DNA of 39,811 nt, from contig JBAQUT010000057.1 in assembly GCA_049297695.1 (NCBI GenBank), forward strand, positions 1-39,811. Direction: 5' to 3'. Positions 6,718-14,812 of the stretch are shown piece by piece. A model generated the notes under the pieces. The model ran no database searches. It saw nothing but the letters and a program-made list of their open reading frames with translations, and was not told the origin of the DNA. How positions within the stretch are numbered: the stretch's first letter is position 1; every line of letters begins with the position of its first letter. The stretch comes from JACKLD01 sp049297695. Lineage in GTDB: Bacteria; Pseudomonadota; Alphaproteobacteria; UBA2136; UBA6156. Both the position numbers and the translations under genes were made by a program.

Positions 6718-8370
6718 ATGGCTGCAAAAGAATTACGTTTTGGAAACGACGCCCGCACCAAAATGCTGGCAGGTGTCAACATTCTGGCCAACGCCGTGAA
6801 GGCAACGCTGGGGCCCAAAGGCCGCAACGTGGTGCTGGATAAATCCTTCGGCGCCCCCCGTGTAACCAAAGACGGCGTGAGCGTGGCAAAAGACATCACG
6901 CTGGCCGACAAGTTTGAAAACATGGGCGCCCAAATGGTGCGCGAAGTAGCCAGCAAAACGGTGGACGTAGCGGGCGACGGCACCACCACCGCGACCGTTT
7001 TGGCCCAAGCCATTTTTGTGGAAGGCAGCAAAGCCGTGGCCGCCGGTATGAACCCCATGGATTTGAAACGCGGAATTGATAAAGCCACCACCGCCGTGGT
7101 TGCCGAACTTACCAAAATCACCAAAAAAGTGGGCAAGGGCGATATCGCCCGCGTGGCCACCATCTCCGCCAACGGCGACAGCACCATTGGCGACGACATT
7201 GCCAAAGCTATGGAAGTTGTGGGCCAAGAAGGCGTGATTACGGTGGAAGAAGCCAAAGGCACCGAGAGCACGCTGGACACCGTGAAAGGTATGCAATTTG
7301 ATCGCGGATACCTCAGCCCCTACTTCGTGACCAACGCCGAGAAAATGATGGTGGAAATGAAAGACGCCAGCATCCTCATCACCGACCGCAAACTCTCCAA
7401 CTTGGAACAACTGTTGCCCATTTTGGAACCCATCGCCCAAAGCGGCCGTGAACTGTTGATTATCGCCGAAGACGTGGAAGGCCAAGCCTTGGCCACACTG
7501 GTGGTGAACAAACTCCGTGGCGGCCTGAAGGTTGCGGCCGTAAAAGCCCCCGGCTTTGGCGACCGCCGCAAAGCCATGCTGGAAGACATTGCCATCCTGA
7601 CGGGCGGTACGGTGATTAGTGAAGAGACGGGCATGACGCTGGACGGCGTGCAACTCTCCCAACTAGGCCGCGCTGGCACCATCACCATTACCAAAGACCA
7701 CACCACCGTGGTGGAAGGCGCTGGTAAAAAAGCCGATGTGGATGCCCGTTGCAGCCAAATCCGCCAGCAACTGGAGGAAACCACCAGCGATTACGACCGT
7801 GAAAAACTGCAAGAACGCCTGGCCAAACTGGCCGGCGGCGTGGCGGTTATCAAGGTTGGCGGCGCCACCGAAGTGGAAGTAAAAGAAAAGAAAGACCGCA
7901 TTGACGACGCCCTGGCCGCCACCCGCGCCGCGGTGGAAGAAGGTGTGGTACCCGGCGGCGGCGTCGCCTTGGTGCGCTGCCTGAAAGCCTTGGACGGCTT
8001 GAAGCTGGACAACCGCGACCAGCAAGTGGGGGTGGATATCATCCGCCGCGCGCTGGAAGCCCCCCTCCGCACCATTGCCAGCAACGCAGGCGAAGATGGC
8101 GCCGTGGTGGCCGGTAAAGTGCGCGAAGGCACCGATGCCTTCGGCTACAACGCCGCCACAGGCGAGTACGTGGACATGCTGAAAGCGGGGATTATCGACC
8201 CTGCCAAGGTGGTACGCGTCAGCCTCCAAAACGCTGCCAGCGTGGCGGGCCTGATGATCACCACCGAAGTGATGATTGCCGACAAACCTGAAGACGCCAG
8301 TTGCGGCCACAAACACAGCGGCGCCCAAGGCGGCGGCGGTATGGGCGGCATGGGCGGGATGGATTTCTAA
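6718..8370 (+). CDS. groEL: Chaperonin GroEL
   Basis: This is the 60-kDa chaperonin ring subunit, 550 residues. The start AAKELRFGNDAR is typical. Nucleotide-site motifs are TLGPKGRNVVLD and VAGDGTTTATVLAQ (Asp of GDGTT), with VPGGGVALVR and AGEDGAVVAGKV in the equatorial domain. The C-terminus ends in the flexible Gly-Gly-Met repeat (GGMGGMGGMDF). AAGGAG precedes ATG 6718. It is the second gene of the CIRCE-controlled operon and is followed by a strong terminator. This single complete copy shows no odd residues. Confidence 0.99.
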   Translation: MAAKELRFGNDARTKMLAGVNILANAVKATLGPKGRNVVLDKSFGAPRVTKDGVSVAKDITLADKFENMGAQMVREVASKTVDVAGDGTTTATVLAQAIFVEGSKAVAAGMNPMDLKRGIDKATTAVVAELTKITKKVGKGDIARVATISANGDSTIGDDIAKAMEVVGQEGVITVEEAKGTESTLDTVKGMQFDRGYLSPYFVTNAEKMMVEMKDASILITDRKLSNLEQLLPILEPIAQSGRELLIIAEDVEGQALATLVVNKLRGGLKVAAVKAPGFGDRRKAMLEDIAILTGGTVISEETGMTLDGVQLSQLGRAGTITITKDHTTVVEGAGKKADVDARCSQIRQQLEETTSDYDREKLQERLAKLAGGVAVIKVGGATEVEVKEKKDRIDDALAATRAAVEEGVVPGGGVALVRCLKALDGLKLDNRDQQVGVDIIRRALEAPLRTIASNAGEDGAVVAGKVREGTDAFGYNAATGEYVDMLKAGIIDPAKVVRVSLQNAASVAGLMITTEVMIADKPEDASCGHKHSGAQGGGGMGGMGGMDF

Positions 8371-8394
8371 CCTTCCCCCACATGTAAAACCAAA

Positions 8395-8416
8395 CCCCGC
8401 TACGGCGGGGTTTTTT
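8395..8416 (+). terminator. Intrinsic terminator of groESL
   Basis: CCCCGC, loop TACG, GCGGGG and six T form a classic rho-independent terminator 24 nt after the groEL stop. Confidence 0.93.
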
Positions 8417-8419
8417 ATC

Positions 8420-8448
8420 TTGTTTTTACAATCAAAGTATACTATAAT
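8420..8448 (+). promoter_or_regulatory. Sigma70 promoter of the HD-domain gene
   Basis: TTGTTT (8420-8425), a 17-nt spacer and a perfect TATAAT (8443-8448) start right after the groEL terminator. The leader to ATG 8471 would be about 15 nt, with an A/G-rich stretch acting as a weak ribosome binding site. Confidence 0.75.
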
Positions 8449-8470
8449 TTGGCCAAAGAAAGAACCTATC

Positions 8471-9151
8471 ATGCCCTCCACAAATCCGCCCCTTCGCCCC
8501 GACCGAACCAACTTGTTGAGAGCCAATTTAGACGAGCTCATTTGGATGATCGATGACCCTCGAAAAGGAATAATTCTCCGTATTTTCAAAGACCACGAAG
8601 ACTTGTTCAATACGAATCCCGGCTCATCCCACAACCACCAAGCTTGGACGGGTGGTCTGGCCGACCATTATGCCGATATTTTACGCCGCAGTTGGACGGA
8701 ATACACCGACCAATGGGCATGGGCCAAAGCCTACGGACACGAACTACCTTTCACGTTGGGTGAGGCCCAAATCGCTCTCTTTTGCCACGATGCCGAAAAG
8801 GTTGTCGTCTATGGCGATGCAACGGATCCACGCTGCGCTCCTTTTATTGGTCAGATACAAAACCCATCAGCAAAAGATACCAAGGAAGGCATCAAATGGC
8901 GTGTATTGGAACATTGGAAAACCCACTACGGCCTTGAACTTACAGATGCCGAACTCAACGCCATCACCTACACTCATGGTGAAGGAGATAACTACAAAAA
9001 CAACCAGCGTATCATGAACCCACTGGCCGCTTTTGTTGGTAACATTGACCGCACCAGCGCCCGTATCGGCTACAATATGGGACGCGGTTATGGGGTTACC
9101 GTACAAAGAATTGATAGCTACGTTAAACCCTCAGAACCCGAAAGAGGTTAA
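8471..9151 (+). CDS. Putative HD-domain metal-dependent hydrolase
   Basis: This 226-residue protein carries the pattern of an HD-superfamily hydrolase: SHNHQAWTGGLADH (His ligand region, about residues 57-70), CHDAEK (the HD pair, about 111-116) and THGEGDNY further on. HD proteins hydrolyse phosphoester bonds in nucleotides or act as phosphodiesterases. The substrate here is unknown. ATG 8471 lies 23 nt after a TATAAT box. An upstream in-frame extension runs back into groEL and has no start signal. It is flanked by terminators on both sides, so it is monocistronic. An alternative is a phage-type HD protein. Confidence 0.6.
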   Translation: MPSTNPPLRPDRTNLLRANLDELIWMIDDPRKGIILRIFKDHEDLFNTNPGSSHNHQAWTGGLADHYADILRRSWTEYTDQWAWAKAYGHELPFTLGEAQIALFCHDAEKVVVYGDATDPRCAPFIGQIQNPSAKDTKEGIKWRVLEHWKTHYGLELTDAELNAITYTHGEGDNYKNNQRIMNPLAAFVGNIDRTSARIGYNMGRGYGVTVQRIDSYVKPSEPERG

Positions 9152-9164
9152 TAATTGATATTTG

Positions 9165-9190
9165 AACCCCGCTCCGCGGGGTTTGCCTTT
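9165..9190 (+). terminator. Intrinsic terminator after the HD-domain gene
   Basis: AACCCCGC (9165-9172), loop TCC and GCGGGGTT (9176-9183) form a perfect 8-bp stem followed by TGCCTTTTAT. The tail is only moderately T-rich. Confidence 0.75.
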
Positions 9191-9214
9191 TATCAAGCCC
9201 CGCAAATCCCTTCC

Positions 9215-10561
9215 ATGTTACCAACCCTTATGCAAATCCAGCTTGCCCGTTTGACCGCCAAATACAGCCACCCCGTGCCCCGTTACACCAGCTACCCCAG
9301 CGCACTCCAGTTTGGCCCGCACATCACCCCCACAGTGGTGGAAGGCTGGCTGAAAAACCTCCCCACCACGCACCCCGTCTCGCTGTACCTCCACCTGCCC
9401 TATTGCAAAAAGCTGTGCCTGTACTGCGGCTGCAACATGAAGGTCACCCACAACCCCGCCGTTATTTCCAGCTACATGGGTTATCTGCTGGATGAAATCC
9501 GCCACACCGCCCGCCTGCTGGGCCAGCGGCTGAATGTCTCCACCGTACACTTAGGGGGTGGAACCCCCAGCTATTGCCCCCCCGAAGACCTTAAAACCTT
9601 GTTTGCCACCCTTCACCAACATTTCAACATTCTGCCACATGCCGAACTCAGCTTGGAAGCCGACCCCCGCCTACTCACGCCCGAAACCGTGGCCACACTG
9701 GCCAGTGTGGGCATCACCCGCGCCAGCTTGGGCGTGCAGGATACCAACCCCGCCGTGCAAGCCGCCATTGGCCGCGTGCAACCCCACGCCACCAACCACG
9801 CCGCCGTGGCCAACCTGCGGGCGGTGGGTATTCAGGCTATCAACATAGATGTGGTGTACGGCCTACCGCTACAAACCTCTGCCACTTTCACCCAAACCAT
9901 CGCCGATGTTCTGGAACTTGCCCCCAGCCGCCTCGCCCTGTTTGGCTACGCCCACGTGCCATGGATGAAAAAGCACCAACTGGTGCTGGAACAACACCCA
10001 CGCCCCAACCCTCTGGAGCGCCTGAACCTGTTTGCCGCCGCCACCGAGCAATTGATGGCCGCAGGCTATGTGCCCGTGGGGCTGGATCATTTTGCGAAGC
10101 CGGATGACCCACTCGCCATAGCCGCCGCACATGGCACCCTGCACCGCAATTTTATGGGCTACACCAGCGATGACGCCCCTACCCTGTTAGGCTTCGGCGC
10201 TTCCTCCATCAGCACGTTCCCCCAAGGCTATGCCCAAAACGAAACCGATATTCCCGCTTACCAAACCACCATCGCCGCAGGTAGCCTAGCCACCGTGAAG
10301 GGACTTGCGTTCACCGAGCGCGATACCCTCCGCGCCCCCCTCATCGAATCCCTCATTTGCAACCTGCACACCACCTTGCCCGCCGACGTACTCGCCGAAG
10401 CCCTCCCCAAACTGGAACCGCTGATCGCCGATGGCCTAGCAACTCTCGCCGAATCCACCCTGCGTATCACCCCCCAAGGCCGCCCCTTCTCCCGGGTAGT
10501 GGCCGCATGTTTGGATGATTACCTGAAACCTACCTCCACCCGCCACAGCCAAGCTGTTTAA
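9215..10561 (+). CDS. hemN: Oxygen-independent coproporphyrinogen III oxidase HemN
   Basis: HemN is a radical SAM enzyme that decarboxylates coproporphyrinogen III to protoporphyrinogen IX for haem synthesis without oxygen. The N-terminal phrase VPRYTSYPSALQF is a HemN hallmark. The [4Fe-4S] motif is CKKLCLYCGC (C64, C68, C71 with the extra C73), followed by the SAM-binding GGGTPSY. The HemN-specific C-terminal domain is present (LGFGASSISTFPQGYAQN). Length is 448 residues. ATG 9215 and ATG 9230 are both possible, neither with a Shine-Dalgarno. A longer frame starting at 9155 would include the terminator hairpin and is rejected. It is a single gene between terminators and promoters of its neighbours. 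Confidence 0.93.
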   Translation: MLPTLMQIQLARLTAKYSHPVPRYTSYPSALQFGPHITPTVVEGWLKNLPTTHPVSLYLHLPYCKKLCLYCGCNMKVTHNPAVISSYMGYLLDEIRHTARLLGQRLNVSTVHLGGGTPSYCPPEDLKTLFATLHQHFNILPHAELSLEADPRLLTPETVATLASVGITRASLGVQDTNPAVQAAIGRVQPHATNHAAVANLRAVGIQAINIDVVYGLPLQTSATFTQTIADVLELAPSRLALFGYAHVPWMKKHQLVLEQHPRPNPLERLNLFAAATEQLMAAGYVPVGLDHFAKPDDPLAIAAAHGTLHRNFMGYTSDDAPTLLGFGASSISTFPQGYAQNETDIPAYQTTIAAGSLATVKGLAFTERDTLRAPLIESLICNLHTTLPADVLAEALPKLEPLIADGLATLAESTLRITPQGRPFSRVVAACLDDYLKPTSTRHSQAV

Positions 10562-10573
10562 AAGTTTTTGGGG

Positions 10574-10602
10574 TTGACAAACTCCCGCCCCATTTCCATA
10601 TA
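10574..10602 (+). promoter_or_regulatory. Promoter with -10 box six bases before the ATG
   Basis: TTGACA (10574-10579), 17 nt and CATATA (10597-10602), or 19 nt and TATAAA (10599-10604). With the first reading, ATG 10609 lies six bases after the -10 box. The transcript would then start at or next to the start codon, leaving no room for a Shine-Dalgarno. Confidence 0.65.
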
Positions 10603-10608
10603 AACCCT

Positions 10609-11259
10609 ATGCTTTACGTGCCCCCCACCTCCGCCGCCGCCCAAGCCGCCCGCAGCGTGTGGAACCACCCCGAGACTGTGATTGAACCGTTTTTGGGCGA
10701 AAAAGAATCGTGGTTTGCTAACCCAAACAACCAAGCCTTGGTATCCCAGTTTGCCAAATCCCAAGGCTTCAAACGACTACCCAAAAGAACAGTTCACGGT
10801 ACATTTTCAACGGCCCTCATCGCCCCCACAAGCATTATCAAAATAAGCCATAACGATATGGCCTACGCCCGCTGGGTGACGGATGTTACCTTGGACAAAT
10901 ACCCCTACATGGCACTCCACAGCCCCGCTCTTTATGCAGCCGCGCAACTCCGTGAGCAAGGCGTCCAGCTGTACCATTCCCAACGGATGACCAAACACTA
11001 CGAAATGCAACGCAAATACCAAAACATCGCTGAAGATCTTGCAGGAAGCTTTGAATGGGGCTTCCCCGATACCTTCTACAAATTTGTCCATCCATCTTTC
11101 AAATCCGCCTTGGCCGAACTTGGGAATTTTATGGATGATACCGGCTTCACGGTGGATGATACCTCTCCCGACAACATCGGTTACCTGCCCGACACCACCG
11201 CCCCCAACCCCGCCTTTCCGTTCCGCCTGATGCTCATCGATCCCGTACAGGGCATCTAA
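10609..11259 (+). CDS. Hypothetical protein, possibly with a degenerate kinase-like fold
   Basis: The 216-residue product has no signal peptide or membrane helix and I do not know its family. Two segments resemble landmarks of kinase-like folds: TSIIKISHNDMAYARW (about 65-80, like the beta-3 VAIK strand), and VDDTSPDNIGY followed by LMLIDP (about 182-210, like a catalytic loop with Asn and a metal-binding Asp). The usual catalytic Asp context is changed, so this is only a guess. The start ATG 10609 sits directly after the -10 box, suggesting a leaderless mRNA. The 3' end overlaps the convergent deacetylase-family gene by 4 nt. Confidence 0.6.
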   Translation: MLYVPPTSAAAQAARSVWNHPETVIEPFLGEKESWFANPNNQALVSQFAKSQGFKRLPKRTVHGTFSTALIAPTSIIKISHNDMAYARWVTDVTLDKYPYMALHSPALYAAAQLREQGVQLYHSQRMTKHYEMQRKYQNIAEDLAGSFEWGFPDTFYKFVHPSFKSALAELGNFMDDTGFTVDDTSPDNIGYLPDTTAPNPAFPFRLMLIDPVQGI

Positions 11260-12137
11260 AGCCCCATCACTTCCACCCACCGCCGCGCCAACCGCGCCGT
11301 GGTGGGCACGTTGTAGCCCCCTTCCAACACCGCCACAGTAGGTACGCCAAGGGCTTTTATCCCCTCAAACAACCCCTCAAAATCCCCATCGTCCAACCCA
11401 ATCCGCCCCAAGGGGTCGTCCCTGTGCCCGTCAAACCCCGCCGACACCACCAGCACCTCAGCCCCAAACGCCGCCACTTGCCGCAGGTAACTCTCCCACA
11501 CCGCCCGCCACGTGTCGGGCCCACCCACCAACGCGCGCAACACGTTGCCACCGTGCACCTCCACAGGGCCGGGGTAACCCGCCTGATACGTCTCCACCAC
11601 CATCACCCCCTCCACACCCTCCAACGCCGCAATCGTGCCGTTGCCGCTGTGGGTATCAAAATCCAGCACCGCCACACGCTTGCCCAAGGCCTTGGCATGC
11701 AAGGCCGCCACGGCGGCCGCGTTCAACACACAAAACCCCTCGGCCGTATCCGGCCCCGCATGGTGGCCCGCCAGCACGGGGCACACCACATGGCGCGCCA
11801 CGCCCGCCACCACAGCCTCCACCCCTTGCACGGCCGCGCCCACGCTCAGCATGGCGGCCCTCAGGGTGTGGGCGTTTACGTGGGTGTCCATGTCCAGCTC
11901 CATCACCTCGTTGTGGCCAACCTCGGCATCCCACGCGTCCAAAGCGTCCAAATATCCTTCCGTATGAACCCGCCCCAACGCCTCCCGCGCCACAGGCTTG
12001 GCCCGCACTTCCTGTACACCCTCCACGCCTACCACAGCCGCCACCACGGCCTCAATCCGCCCCGCCGCAAGCCCGCCCACGGCACTGGCCTCATCGTGCT
12101 TCGCAATATCGGGGTGGTGGATGATCAAAAACGTCAC
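11256..12137 (-). CDS. Histone deacetylase / AcuC / acetylpolyamine amidohydrolase family protein
   Basis: This zinc-dependent deacetylase-family enzyme has 293 residues and a GTG start at 12137. Family motifs are in order: GHHAGPD (catalytic His pair 125-126), GFCVLNAA, LDFDTHSGNGT (zinc ligands D161 and H163), SAGFDGHRDDPLG (third zinc ligand D236) and LEGGYN near the end. The second His of the usual DxHHGNGT is Ser here, but the zinc ligands are intact. In bacteria such enzymes deacetylate small molecules such as polyamines, or acetyl-lysine. The substrate cannot be read from sequence. It follows the 12151-12597 gene by 13 nt and is probably co-transcribed. Confidence 0.88.
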   Translation of the reverse strand: MTFLIIHHPDIAKHDEASAVGGLAAGRIEAVVAAVVGVEGVQEVRAKPVAREALGRVHTEGYLDALDAWDAEVGHNEVMELDMDTHVNAHTLRAAMLSVGAAVQGVEAVVAGVARHVVCPVLAGHHAGPDTAEGFCVLNAAAVAALHAKALGKRVAVLDFDTHSGNGTIAALEGVEGVMVVETYQAGYPGPVEVHGGNVLRALVGGPDTWRAVWESYLRQVAAFGAEVLVVSAGFDGHRDDPLGRIGLDDGDFEGLFEGIKALGVPTVAVLEGGYNVPTTARLARRWVEVMGL

Positions 12138-12150
12138 GCCCTAAGCTAAA

Positions 12151-12597
12151 TCAAATACCTTCTGAGGTAAAACCATTCTCACGATTCCATTGATCAATTT
12201 CATCAGGTGTTATTCGTACAATACTTATTCGACGGGTCCCATTTGAAAAAGGATCTATTTGATGTTCTACAAATCGTTGTGCTGCATTCGAGAGCATTGT
12301 ACGATGAGCGGAAATTGCACTACACGACCAGTCACTAACACAAGCACGTTTTGTCCAAACATCCTCGTCATCTCCAAGATGTATTAAAGACAATGGGTTA
12401 ACTCTATAAATCTTCCACTTATCATCATAAACAGTCGTTGAAATTGTATAATGTGGTACAGGGCTTGTTGTTAAGCAAACCCAAGGAATATCATAAAAGT
12501 TTGCCATACCCTCAGGCCCTCCAGGCACAAGTATGGTACCTGCTTTCAAAATCTTAGGTGAAGCATGGTAAAATTCAATGGCCAATTTACTACTCAT
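12151..12597 (-). CDS. AT-rich hypothetical protein with faint Arr-like features
   Basis: The product has 148 residues from ATG 12597 (a GTG at 12603 is also possible). It is clearly AT-richer than pntB and the deacetylase-family gene on either side. The N-terminus IEFYHASPKILKAGTILVPG resembles the YHGT-x-LKxGDLLxPG opening of rifampin ADP-ribosyltransferase-like proteins, and WKIYRVNP resembles the later beta strand. The rest does not clearly align, so a small NAD-dependent ADP-ribosyltransferase fold is only a hypothesis. It sits 31 nt after pntB on the same strand. Confidence 0.6.
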   Translation of the reverse strand: MSSKLAIEFYHASPKILKAGTILVPGGPEGMANFYDIPWVCLTTSPVPHYTISTTVYDDKWKIYRVNPLSLIHLGDDEDVWTKRACVSDWSCSAISAHRTMLSNAAQRFVEHQIDPFSNGTRRISIVRITPDEIDQWNRENGFTSEGI

Positions 12598-12628
12598 AAT
12601 CACTTATATAGGCACAAAAAACACTATT

Positions 12629-14029
12629 TCAACCCTCCTTCACCGCCGTCGTCATCTTCTCGGCAATCTCTTTGGCATCGCCCAGCACCAGCGCGGCGTT
12701 GTCCATGGTGAACAACGGGTTATCCACGCCCGCATAGCCGGGGCGGTGGCTGCGCTTCACCACGTACACCTGCTTGGCCTTCCATGCCTCCAGCACGGGC
12801 ATGCCATAAATGGGGCTGCCGGGAGTGGTTTGGGCGGCGGGGTTCACCACGTCGTTGGCGCCAAAAATCAGCACCACGTCGGTTTGGGCAAAGCTGGGGT
12901 TAATCTCTTCTAACTCATGAACATGGTCGTAGGGGATATCCGCCTCCGCCAGCAGCACGTTCATGTGCCCCGGCATCCGCCCCGCCACGGGGTGGATGGC
13001 AAAACTCACCTCTTTTCCCTTGGCCGTGAGGGTTTGGAACAGCTCTTTCACCGCATGCTGGGCCTGCGCCACGGCCATGCCGTAACCAGGGATAATCACC
13101 ACCCGCTCGGCATTGTCCAGCATAAACGCCACGTCTTCCACGCCCGCCGTTTTGGCCACTTTGCCATCCTCCTTCGCTGAAGCTACGGAGGACAGGTCCC
13201 CCGCCTCTGCACCAAAACCTCCCAGAATAACGCTCACAAAACTCCGGTTCATGGCCGCGCACATAATGTAACTCAAAATGGCGCCGCTCATCCCGATAAT
13301 CGCCCCCGTCATCACCAACAACGGCTGCTCCAGCATAAAGCCCGTGGCCGCCGCCGCCCAGCCGCTGTAACTGTTCAACATGCTCACAATCACGGGCATA
13401 TCCGCCCCGCCGATGGGCGCCACCAGCGTGTAGCCAAACACGGTGGAAAGCCCAATCACCGCCACCAACGCCCACGGGTTAAACGTCAGCACAAACACCA
13501 CCGCGCTGGCCACAATCCCCAAGCCCAGCCCAAGGTTCAGCACGTGGCGGCCTTTCCACGCCCAGGGCTTGCCCGAAACCCACCCTTGCAGCTTCAACGC
13601 CGCCAAAATAGAACCCGAAAACGTCACCATCCCAATGGCCGCCCCCGCGCTCATTTCAATGGTTTCCCGGGTTTCCAACAGGTTGAACGCATAATGCTGC
13701 ACAAACATCCCCGCCGCCACCAACGCCGCCGCCAACCCCACCAAACTATGGAACACCGCCACCAACTGGGGCAAACTGGTCAGCTGGATGCGCAACGCCA
13801 TGGGCACGCCCACCACCGCCCCCACCAGCAGGCCCAAACCAATCGTGGTGTAATCGCCCACCGTGGGCTGCATCAGCGTTACCACCACGGCCAAAGCCAT
13901 GCCGCCCATGGCGTACATGTTCCCCGCCCGCGCGGTTTTGGGGCTGGCCAACCCCTTCAAGCCCATCACAAAACACAAACCTGCTACAAGCGAGAGAATG
14001 GCGGAAAAATCAGACGATAAAGTGAACAT
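12629..14029 (-). CDS. pntB: NAD(P) transhydrogenase subunit beta
   Basis: PntB forms most of the membrane proton channel (domain II) and the NADP-binding domain III of proton-translocating transhydrogenase, which makes NADPH from NADH using the proton gradient. The N-terminal 265 residues are a series of membrane helices. Domain III contains VIIPGYGMAVAQAQHAV, HPVAGRMPGHMNVLLAEADI and FGANDVVNPAA. The 466 residues are normal. The domain II-III linker (about 279-290) carries a palindromic repeat (separate entry). AAAGG lies at good distance from ATG 14029. It is the last subunit gene of the pnt operon, 3 nt after an inserted EamA gene. Confidence 0.96.
   Translation of the reverse strand: MFTLSSDFSAILSLVAGLCFVMGLKGLASPKTARAGNMYAMGGMALAVVVTLMQPTVGDYTTIGLGLLVGAVVGVPMALRIQLTSLPQLVAVFHSLVGLAAALVAAGMFVQHYAFNLLETRETIEMSAGAAIGMVTFSGSILAALKLQGWVSGKPWAWKGRHVLNLGLGLGIVASAVVFVLTFNPWALVAVIGLSTVFGYTLVAPIGGADMPVIVSMLNSYSGWAAAATGFMLEQPLLVMTGAIIGMSGAILSYIMCAAMNRSFVSVILGGFGAEAGDLSSVASAKEDGKVAKTAGVEDVAFMLDNAERVVIIPGYGMAVAQAQHAVKELFQTLTAKGKEVSFAIHPVAGRMPGHMNVLLAEADIPYDHVHELEEINPSFAQTDVVLIFGANDVVNPAAQTTPGSPIYGMPVLEAWKAKQVYVVKRSHRPGYAGVDNPLFTMDNAALVLGDAKEIAEKMTTAVKEG
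13168..13193. repeat. In-frame palindromic repeat in the pntB linker
   Basis: TCCTTCG (13170-13176), loop CTGAAGCTA and CGGAGGA (13186-13192) form a 7-bp hairpin within the coding sequence. It encodes SSVASAKEDG between domain II and domain III, a loop that tolerates insertions. The core GCTGAAGC recurs in the sucB linker hairpin at 30374-30410. Confidence 0.6.
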
Positions 14030-14032
14030 ATG

Positions 14033-14458
14033 CTAACCTTTCAATGCAATAATAATTCCGGTTACAGCCATACCAACACCGGCAATTTTCTGAAGAGTCA
14101 AAACTTCACCAAACAATAAAACAGCTAACCATACTGAAACCATCACAGCACCTGCATCAGCAATAACAATAACCATTGCTGTTGAATCTGATGTTTTAAA
14201 AGCGGATTGATATAACCATATAAACGCCGCACCAGTTACAGCTAAACCAATAACAGCCAAAGAGCTTTGAAAACTTAACTCAGGTTTAATACCTTGATTC
14301 CAAGCATATATTGCAAATGGAAGCAAACAAGCAAATAAGACAGGTTGATATAAAGTTGCAGCCCAGATTGGTGCAAAATGAGTAGATACTAATTTATAAA
14401 ACATTTGATGAACTGCAAGGGCCAAAGCAGCACCACATGCATAAATAAGCCAGCTCAT
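14033..14458 (-). CDS. Half-size EamA/DMT transporter inside the pnt operon
   Basis: The 141-residue membrane protein has about five hydrophobic segments, with ends IYACGAALALAVHQMFYKL and GVGMAVTGIIIALKG. A GEVLTLQKIAGV motif before the last helix is typical of a single EamA domain of the drug/metabolite transporter superfamily (COG2510-like half-size proteins, which must dimerise). Substrate unknown. The start ATGAGCTGG overlaps the pntAB stop by 4 nt and the stop is 3 nt before pntB, so it is translationally embedded in the operon. It is much AT-richer than pntAB and pntB, a sign of recent gain. A paralogue of the same length and the same MSW start lies at 14813-15238. Confidence 0.85.
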   Translation of the reverse strand: MSWLIYACGAALALAVHQMFYKLVSTHFAPIWAATLYQPVLFACLLPFAIYAWNQGIKPELSFQSSLAVIGLAVTGAAFIWLYQSAFKTSDSTAMVIVIADAGAVMVSVWLAVLLFGEVLTLQKIAGVGMAVTGIIIALKG

Positions 14459-14808
14459 TTCCCCTCCTTCTTCTTAAACATATTCAGCATCCGCCGCGTA
14501 ATGGCAAATCCGCCAAAAATGTTCACCGCGCACAAGGCCACCGCCGCAAACCCCAACACCTTGGCCAGCACCTGCAACCACCCGATACTCTCAGGGAATG
14601 GGCACGCAATGGCCGCACATACATTAGCATCTAGCAACGTCGGCCCCGCCACCAAAATAGCCGCCACAATCACAATGCCACTGATGGCGTTGGTCACGGC
14701 CATCAAGGGCGTGTGCAGCGCAGGTGTAACCCCCCACACCACAAAATAGCCAATCACGCAGCTCAAGGCAAAAATGGTGAACAGGTTGGTCAGCGGAGAA
14801 AGGTCCAT
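14455..14808 (-). CDS. pntAB: NAD(P) transhydrogenase subunit alpha part 2
   Basis: PntAB supplies the first membrane helices of domain II in the three-gene (alphaproteobacterial) transhydrogenase. The 117-residue product has three to four hydrophobic segments: FTIFALSCVIGYFVVWGV, AISGIVIVAAILVAG and FAAVALCAVNIFGGF. It ends with the characteristic ITRRMLNMFKKK tail. GAGG precedes ATG 14808 at 8 nt. It lies between two EamA-type genes, with a 4-nt gap to the upstream one and a 4-nt ATGA overlap with the downstream one. A central CAAIACPFPESIG loop looks slightly longer than usual. Confidence 0.93.
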   Translation of the reverse strand: MDLSPLTNLFTIFALSCVIGYFVVWGVTPALHTPLMAVTNAISGIVIVAAILVAGPTLLDANVCAAIACPFPESIGWLQVLAKVLGFAAVALCAVNIFGGFAITRRMLNMFKKKEGK

Positions 14809-14812
14809 AGCG

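Noticed and set aside
6733..7662. 309-residue minus-strand open frame
   Set aside because: Antisense shadow of groEL.
9155..9214. TTG start giving a longer HemN
   Set aside because: This part spans the terminator hairpin of the HD-domain gene and matches nothing in HemN.
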